In this document: piece by piece, positions 57,331 through 64,000 of the stretch
Position numbering within the stretch: position 1 is the stretch's first letter
Layout of the letters: each line of letters starts with the position of its first letter
NCBI RefSeq assembly: GCF_042100115.1
Contig: NC_091278.1
Coordinates: 868,001-932,000 of the forward strand
Direction: 5' to 3'
Origin: Alternaria dauci
Lineage: Eukaryota; Ascomycota; Dothideomycetes; Pleosporales; Pleosporaceae
Length of the DNA stretch: 64,000 bases
Translations under genes and position numbers: made by a program
The notes under the pieces: model-generated
Databases searched by the model: none
What the model was told of the DNA's origin: nothing
What the model saw: the letters and a program-made list of their open reading frames with translations, nothing else

Positions 57331-60300
57331 AGCAATTAACATGACGACATACTTAATATCGGCAAAGCGCATTCGCATGACGAGGCCCATGCTGCGCTCT
57401 CATCCGACGATTTATCTCTTGCTCGATGGCGACCATCCAATCCCAATCGCCATTCGACATGCGCCACCGTCTGGCAGATCCGGCCCGACACCGATCTGAA
57501 CGTGCATGATGACTTGCATGAGTAGACCCTGGCGCTGCTGCATGTCAGTTTCTTTCTGGGCATTTATATTTGCTTTTTGGTTTCTTTCTTGCCTCTTGTC
57601 CCCCACCATCGATCAGGACAGCTATTGTAGAAGACAGAGTTGCATTATCAAATGCACGCGGCACACGCACACGCAACGAAACGGAAGTTTTAACTTATCA
57701 TCGTCATTGGGCGGCTAGCGCTGAAACTAAGCATTTCGGAATCATTATTCCCCTCTCTCTTTCCTTCTGGTCTCGGATCTCTTCTCGCGTATCTCTGAAT
57801 CAACATATCCCCGGTTGCGTCCAAGGCTTGGATAGCGGGGACGAGTTTTCTCAACTGCACCTATATTGTTTCTTTCTCCATGACGCTCGCCTACCGCTGT
57901 TATGGGTATACCCTGGGTTTTTTCCGCTGGTTCCACTCCCTTCCCCTTCATCGTTCACCGATCAGACTGGGTGACTGCAACGCTGTGGAGGGTGGTGTGG
58001 AGTCTGCGTCGACTTGCTTCGATTTTCGCTAGCGTTCGCCGGTAGGAGATCTTGGGGTTCTAGGTCCAAGCCACTCATACATATCCCTGCCGCCGCTCGC
58101 AAAGAAATATACATCGCATTGGGTCACTATGGAATTTCCAATGTCCATACGTCGTGTTGCTTTTCACTGCGGGACCCTTGAACACACCGTTCATACTCGA
58201 TGTAAAGGTCCGTGGCACTGCTATCCGTGGCTCTCGTCCAACCATCCTCAGATATGCTTTTTTGCGGGATGCGTATACACATGCCAGATGACCGTGTTTC
58301 GTGTGATGACTACCGGCATCTCTTCGGTCTAATACGGTGGCGTTGCGCCTCGACCCGTCTTGAACAGTCCTGGAGTAAAAAGATTAGTCGGCACGGGTGC
58401 AGCGCCTCAGCCGTTTTGCTTGTGCGCCTGTTGGTTGCCGATTTTTCTCCTGCAGAGGCGACCAGCTACCCATTGAACAGCAGTAATTGTTTTGTAACGA
58501 CCACCATCATTATCTTCTCACACCAATCAGAGGCATTCCAACACCACGGGATGGTTTCAGCCAGATCGTAAACTCAATCTTGAAAAAAATCCTTACCGTC
58601 GATTATGCAGCTGGATCTTCCCGATATACAGATGAGATCGCTGGTTCGTTCGACCGGTATGCACGACCAGAGGCAAAGAAGCAAAGAAAAGTGTCTTCAA
58701 GGGTTGCGAATAGTTGCCGTTACATGCGCGTTGAGTACGACCATCTCGTCCCTTTTCCAACATCAAATTGCTACTTCAACGGACCTCAAAGCCTCCGTAT
58801 GCGCAGCATCACACCTGCATACTAGTGGTCAACCACGATCTTCAGTCAATGCCCAACTTGTCTGCAATGCAATGCGCGTCAATCCGCATCCTCTTCACTG
58901 CATCAACTATACATCTCAAAGGTGTGAGTGAGTGGGTATTGTGTGTCTGTACTACGAACGCACGTGCTAACTCTGTGCATGAAGCACGCCGCCTCGCGCG
59001 CATCACAAAATAAGAAACGAAGATTGTAGCATTGGAACCAAAGCCAAACCACCTGCCGTATACGCTACCGTATACGGGTATGCCTACCAAGTGCGCCTAT
59101 ACCTAACATCTGCGCAGACTCAAAACTGTCATATTTCCACCGAGTATCTGACCGGCTGGCAGTGCTGCTATCCGACAAGCTAGTGTCTTTTCCACACCGC
59201 AAAAACGAACTCACTGCAGAACGGCCACGGCTGCGGAAAATGGACTAAGGCGATCTCCAAACCCTTCAAACTCGCCAGTTGCAAAACAAAAATAACCCGC
59301 CCGCATAATCAGGTTGCGACCCCCTCCAACGTGCAAGTAATCCTAATTAGGGCACGATTTCCACAAAAGAATCACGACCTGCGTCTTGCATTCTGCAGCA
59401 TGGGACCATGCTCATCTTGCATCATATCTCTCTCTAGTTGAACCAAGAACTTTGGTTGACTAGCCTGCCTGACAGGAGGGCAACACTTGTTCCTGGTGGT
59501 TGCTCTGCCCCGGCGCTAATGACCGCCTCCCGAGCACGTCCGGCGGCTCGTCGAAAAAAACGTAACGGAGGGTTCCGGTGAAGCAGCCGCTTGTTCGATA
59601 GCCTGGACCCTGGCTTCGAAAATGACTTCTGTTTGAGGAATCCATGATGACGGCGGTCTTGGCGCTCGGCTCATGACTATCCACGTGCTAGGTATCTTGA
59701 CATGTTGCCCACCAAACCCACACCAGAGTGTGACGTCGCGTCGATATCACCGAAACGGGGCTTGCCTGTGGTGACACACTACTACAAACTAGGTGCGTAC
59801 GGTGAAGCAGGTCGTACGAGTTTTGCAATCATGCTGCCACGAATTTTGCTTGGACGGCGCAGATCGATAAACTCCGAGGATCAGGAATCATACGTTGATT
59901 ACCCATTGTTCCGAAAGGCTCCAGCGATTAGATGGGCCGCGCGCGCGCATTGCTGCGTCGATCATTTTGGGGTAAGAGTAGTCGGCATAATCTCGTTGCT
60001 ATTGGGTTTTATTCCTCTCGCGTATCTGCATGGAGCAGGGACCTGCGTTCTCCAACAAAATCAGCAAGTCCACCTAACCTGTCTCCAATTAATTCCTTTG
60101 CGCGTTGCGCATGCGCAGCAGCGTCGATCTTGTCGTCGGTGTACCCCGTATACAATGGAGCAAAGTGTCCCAAATGCTTCGCAAAAGCTGCGCGTCGGAC
60201 CTTTCTCCACCCCGCCCATTGACTCTGCAATCATCTGATGAAATTACGGTGGCCTGCGACATGACACGGGAACGGAGTAAGGTTTGATACGGTGAAGCGT

Positions 60301-61685
60301 CGCGTTGGGCAGCAGCGAGCCTATCATTTGTGCTGGATGCTGGGAAATTAGTGAAAAAGAAGGCGTTATTGAGAGGCTCCGGAGAAGACTCCGTTGCGTG
60401 AACGCGTGAAGATGGCGTCGGGCATTTGGGATAAGGTTACGACACCTCGCTTTCCATCGGCAGTTTGAGCTCCTCTTCCAGTTCGCGGTTTGCACATCAT
60501 CACATCATACCGGGGCCGTTCTTGTCGCACTGTCTAGCTCTGAGCGAAGTATGGTATCGCATTTGAACGCGAATCCGATGTCTATTGTTGGATATCACGA
60601 TGCTGCAGTCGCGTTGGTCGTCGATGTCGACCCAACGCTAGGCTGGACTCGATATCTTGATCAGATGATTCAGCACGTGCTTTCGTGTTTGCTTCTTCGT
60701 AGCCCTGATATATACTCGCGAGTAAGGCTTCATAGGCGCGCTCGCTTCGCGCCCGCGAGCGAACACAGCAAAGGATTTCCTGCACGCCAACACCCCTCGA
60801 CACAATTTCCTATAAAGTTAACTTGGTATTGCCCAGGTACGTATACTTGTAAGACACGCGGAAGGACAGGCGGAAGACATCCCCGCAGATCTCAGATCCC
60901 GGAACAAGATCTTCGTGTATTGCCAACCTCGGGTTCGTGTTGCGATCCGATAGCGACTTTCCTGACGTTCAGCGACGACTAGACTACCTTGTTGGGCAAA
61001 GGAGAAGGTGCATGAATGACACCATGGTGGTCGACATTAACCAAAGTTGACAAGTGAGGCGCGCCCAGAGCGGTAAACCCTCCAAGGCTGTGACTGGCAG
61101 TATGACAAAGGTCATAGTCATCACATTCACAGCCCGCCTTACACAGCAAAAGTCCACATTCGGGCCATCACCCTAGATGCAGCCTGCAGTCACGACACCG
61201 TTCGTCGAATCGCATCCCACGCAGACGAAACGTTGATAGCAAAAGTAACACAAGACATGCTGTGCTGAACCGTTGACTGCAGTCTTTGCCAATCGAACGC
61301 AAGCCCCCTCACCGATCAGACAGGCGTGGCATCGGCTAGAGGGACCTCCCACAGGAAAAGCCGCACTGCAGCTGCAGCCGAGATTGTGACGGTATACCCC
61401 GCAACCGTACATGGCTCTGCAAACGCAGAATGCGCCTTGTGCATACATTGTCAACGATGTCTCAGCGTGTATGCAGCGCATCGGTGTGCGCAGAGGCTGA
61501 GTGTGCGAGATAGGGCCTTTGACTCCGGTACTTATCGGTGGCTGCTTATCGCATGCCACTAGGAAACATTCTCCGGGATACCGTTCTGGTCACGATTGCC
61601 GGCAAGCAGCTAGGGTCTGGGGTGCATTGCAGCATCCCGGGCGGGCGAGAAGGAGGGGTCAGGAACCCCAACGTCCGAGAGTCTC
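57331..61685. other. Gene-poor region
   Basis: Over 4 kb with no gene I can support. Contains the 3' flank of the regulator (T-rich to about 58000) and scattered open frames. One minus-strand stretch, 60009-60230, has coding-like composition (see findings). Base composition is balanced, without the AT-rich look of RIP-mutated repeats, and I saw no inverted terminal repeats. Confidence 0.45.
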
Positions 61686-62169
61686 TTACAGTGGGGCCTT
61701 GTGCTGGCGGAGATATTTGGAGGTACCCTGGAATGTTCTGAGCGCCTTCTGTACGCGTTTCATGGAGCGTGCAATCCGTGCAATCTCGGTCGTGATCTCC
61801 CCGAGTCGCTTCGACTTTCTTTCAAGACGAGCATGTGCACCGTCGAGGCGCTGAGAAGCGGCTGTCGGTTCCGCTTCGGTGACAGCGCTGTTCCAGCACG
61901 TATCGCAACGAGCCCCAGCCCGGATCGAAGTCGCAACCGGATGGCTGACACAACTCGGCCCTTTCACAGACAACACGCGGTTTCTCTGTGACAAGGGTTC
62001 CCAAGAGTTCGGGGTGCATGGCGTTGGAGAGCACAATGATGAGACGGTACGGACTGTTCTTCCAGATCAATCAGCGAAGTAGCTGCACCTTGTCAGCTGT
62101 TAGTCCCATTTGCTCCAACACAGCCTGTCCATGTCTCCAAGTACCGCCTTGTACCTCCAAAGGTACCAT
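61686..62169 (-). pseudogene. Probable decayed gene with in-frame stop and frameshift
   Basis: Starting at an ATG (62169), one frame reads MVPLEVQGGTWRHGQAVLEQ and on to DKVQLLR, meets a TGA near 62071, then continues in the same frame with WKNSPYRLIIVLSNAMHPEL and a stretch ending in GWGSLRYVLEQRC. Around 61870 the coding character moves to another frame, which runs ARLERKSKRLGEITTEIARI and ends KYLRQHKAPL before a TAA. Both halves have strong C/G third positions, and the last part looks like a coiled coil. No intron of normal size explains the stop or the shift, so a broken gene, or less likely a sequencing error, fits best. Family not recognised. Confidence 0.42.
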
Positions 62170-63704
62170 TGTGGACTAGTCCCGGCATGCTGTTCGTGGT
62201 TCACGATGCAGCAAGTCGGACCCCTCAGCAGTCCCGAATCTGTCAGACTGCAACTTTGGGGCCGTTTGAAGCCACGGTATGCCTGTATCGGACATGCACA
62301 ACAAAGGTGCTCAAGAGTCTCCACATGACGAGACATCAGCATCTTCTGGAGGTGTCAGAGAGAGCACAGGACCCCAGTGGAACCTTCGGAATGGCGACCT
62401 CTCTCATGCGTAATCGATCGGCCGATGCTGCGCATCGACTCGTAAGTGATCACAACTGCTGGCTTGTGCGAGAGGCCATAATCTGAACAATTACAGCGTG
62501 CGTTCTAGCCAAGTCATTGCCGCGGTTGGTGAGCCGTGCGAAGAGCGACATGGGAGTTTGCTGCCCAACGGACGGACAAGGCCTGAAAACGGACCGCAAA
62601 TGACAGGAATACGACCGATATGTCACTGCACGCCGCGACCGTTGTGCACATCATCAGCAAGTCATCACAGGTCAGGGTCAAGGGACTTTTTGACTTGGAC
62701 GATGCCCAACGCACACAAGGAAGAGTGCACGGAGCGCATTGCGAAGTATCAGACCAGGATCCTCACGCGTTTGATAGACCGTTATTATGGAAGCGAAGGT
62801 GAGTGGCGTAGCTCAGAATGTCGTGCAGCAGCGAGGCTGTAGAGCGTTAGTAGATGACCCACTGCGGTGTTCGTGGGAAAGCTTGACTGAATGTTCGTTG
62901 TGCTGAGTTGTAGATTTTCGTTGAATAGTGCTGCGACTGTGAGTATAGTTGTGGGCAATTCAAACTAATACGTTGGGATTTGTTAGATTTGACCAAGACA
63001 TTAGCGAAAAGGTTCAAAGATGATCTAAATCCTTGCGTGTTTGTATAGTCGTATTTGTAGATGGAGAACTGTGGTCAGCAATCATTTGCGAAGTCTGGAA
63101 ATATCGCAGATGAGTCCACAGAGTATCGATTCTGTAAGAGAGCAACGCACAAAGAAGGAATGAATTTATCGACGGCAGTCTGCTAAGGTAGTTGTTTCTC
63201 TCTTCGGCTGTCTACTTTGTCATCACACCCAGTTGCCACTTCCTTCACTGCCTCTTCATCCGGTATCCTCTCGAGTTGCATCACCATGAGTGTCTTCTTC
63301 ACTTCAGTCAACTTGGTCGAGTCAATAGAGAAGGAAAACTCAACTACGCAAGTCTTGCTCTTAAACCCTTACTTCCGTTTTCCATTATGAGCCTCAACAG
63401 GCGCGATGCACACCCAACACATGGCCATGCGGGGAAGCACGAACGCATTGTTATTCTGTGCGACTGTGACTCCCACAAGCCATGACTACCTATCGGCTTG
63501 CTTACAAGTACGGAACGCGATATTACGAATATCGTGTGCTACCATGAACCTACGCGAAGAACTCTTAATCTTTCGAAAACGTATCTTACCTACAACGCCA
63601 ATATTTTTCCTCAACTGATCATGGCATGGTAATCGTTTGCATTGTGTAGAAGAGAAGCATCGCATCCTTGACTGCTAAAGGCATGGAAAGAAGAAAGAGC
63701 AACC
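62170..63704. other. Intergenic with one exon-like segment
   Basis: A plus-strand stretch at about 62700-62800 reads MPNAHKEECTERIAKYQTRI and continues to RYYGSE, where a GTGAGT donor follows. It may be an exon of a small gene, but no acceptor or second exon could be placed. The rest holds nothing supported. Confidence 0.35.
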
Positions 63705-64000
63705 ATGTACCGGCACACTTCTGCTCCTCCACGTTCCTCAACATACCTCTATCCCCCCTCCTATCCTTACAACCTCGCAGCGCGATCCTACGACACAACT
63801 TACATGTACAGACCCTACTCGTACACTGAACCACGTCGCTGCACTTCCTACTACGAAACATCGTACTCGCGACCCAGTACATCCCATCAGCCTGTACAAA
63901 CCAACACCTGGAGATACGTTAGACCAGCCCCAGCACCACAGCCTGACAGAATCCCTCGCAAGAGCAGCCTCAAGAAGACGGCGAGCAGACACGTACACTT
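63705..64000 (+). CDS. Partial Tyr/Pro/Ser-rich protein, runs off the right edge
   Basis: Open from an ATG at 63705 to the end of the window without a stop (98 codons). The sequence is unusually rich in Tyr, Ser, Arg and Pro (MYRHTSAPPRSSTYLYPPSY, then YMYRPYSYTEPRR), and the end reads PDRIPRKSSLKKTASRHVH, a basic Ser-rich motif often seen near the C-terminus of disordered regulatory proteins. No signal peptide or domain. A minus-strand frame overlaps it but is less convincing. A full call needs the sequence beyond the window. Confidence 0.45.
   Translation, partial: MYRHTSAPPRSSTYLYPPSYPYNLAARSYDTTYMYRPYSYTEPRRCTSYYETSYSRPSTSHQPVQTNTWRYVRPAPAPQPDRIPRKSSLKKTASRHVH

Noticed and set aside
59702..60238. 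178-codon plus-strand frame in the gene-poor flank
   Set aside because: Composition is irregular, codon third positions show no bias, and its 3' half overlaps a more coding-like minus-strand segment.
61173..61559. Cysteine-rich 128-codon minus-strand frame, possible effector
   Set aside because: Many cysteines but no signal peptide and no spacing pattern; consistent with chance TGC/TGT content.
1..64000. tRNA genes, rRNA, transposons with terminal repeats, telomere repeats, CRISPR
   Set aside because: By-eye scan found no B-box/cloverleaf pair, no transposase or reverse transcriptase domain, no TTAGGG arrays and no spaced repeats. A tRNA or repeat-finding program would settle this.

Overview
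The window is nuclear DNA of a filamentous ascomycete. Introns are short (about 48-240 bases, most under 100) with GT...AG ends and CTAAC/CTGAC-type branch sites, and the genes include typical fungal families (Zn2Cys6 regulators, a fungal-type adenylate cyclase, an Lte1-like exchange factor, a microsomal P450, a small secreted protein). The overall character fits Dothideomycetes, probably Pleosporales; that placement is inference. I see no rRNA, tRNA, CRISPR array, intact transposon or telomere repeat.

Layout, left to right. 0-6 kb: APN1-type AP endonuclease IV (+) and a Zn2Cys6 regulator (+) whose zinc cluster is split by two introns around a 6-base exon. 6-17 kb: a secreted cupin (-), a conserved-looking protein of unknown function (-), a single-pass membrane protein with a Ser/Thr/Pro-rich outer part (+), and a small secreted cysteine protein (-). 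18-33 kb: five genes on the minus strand, or four plus an uncertain small ORF: CorA-type metal transporter, Lte1-like RasGEF, a membrane-anchored DUF3445 / haem-dependent oxidative N-demethylase-like protein, and the ALG9 mannosyltransferase. 33-44 kb: NAF1 (H/ACA snoRNP assembly, +), divergent from ALG9 across a short shared promoter, then adenylate cyclase (+). 45-50.5 kb: a small RapZ-C-terminal-like protein, a stand-alone CinA-type amidohydrolase and a P450, all minus. 53.8-57.3 kb: a large Zn2Cys6 regulator (+) preceded by a 10-codon upstream ORF that stops two bases before the main ATG. 57.3-64 kb is gene-poor, with a probable decayed gene near 62 kb and the start of a Tyr/Pro/Ser-rich gene running off the right edge.

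Most genes are housekeeping (base-excision repair, N-glycosylation, snoRNP assembly, cAMP and Ras-family GTPase signalling, ion transport) and do not form an obvious pathway cluster. All exon boundaries were read by eye from splice signals and reading-frame continuity, not from transcripts. The points I find most worth checking are the frame-neutral microexon in the zinc cluster, two stop-free introns whose length is a multiple of three, the eukaryotic RapZ-like and CinA-like proteins, the tightly placed upstream ORF, and the decayed gene near 62 kb. I found no convincing wholly new multi-gene system.
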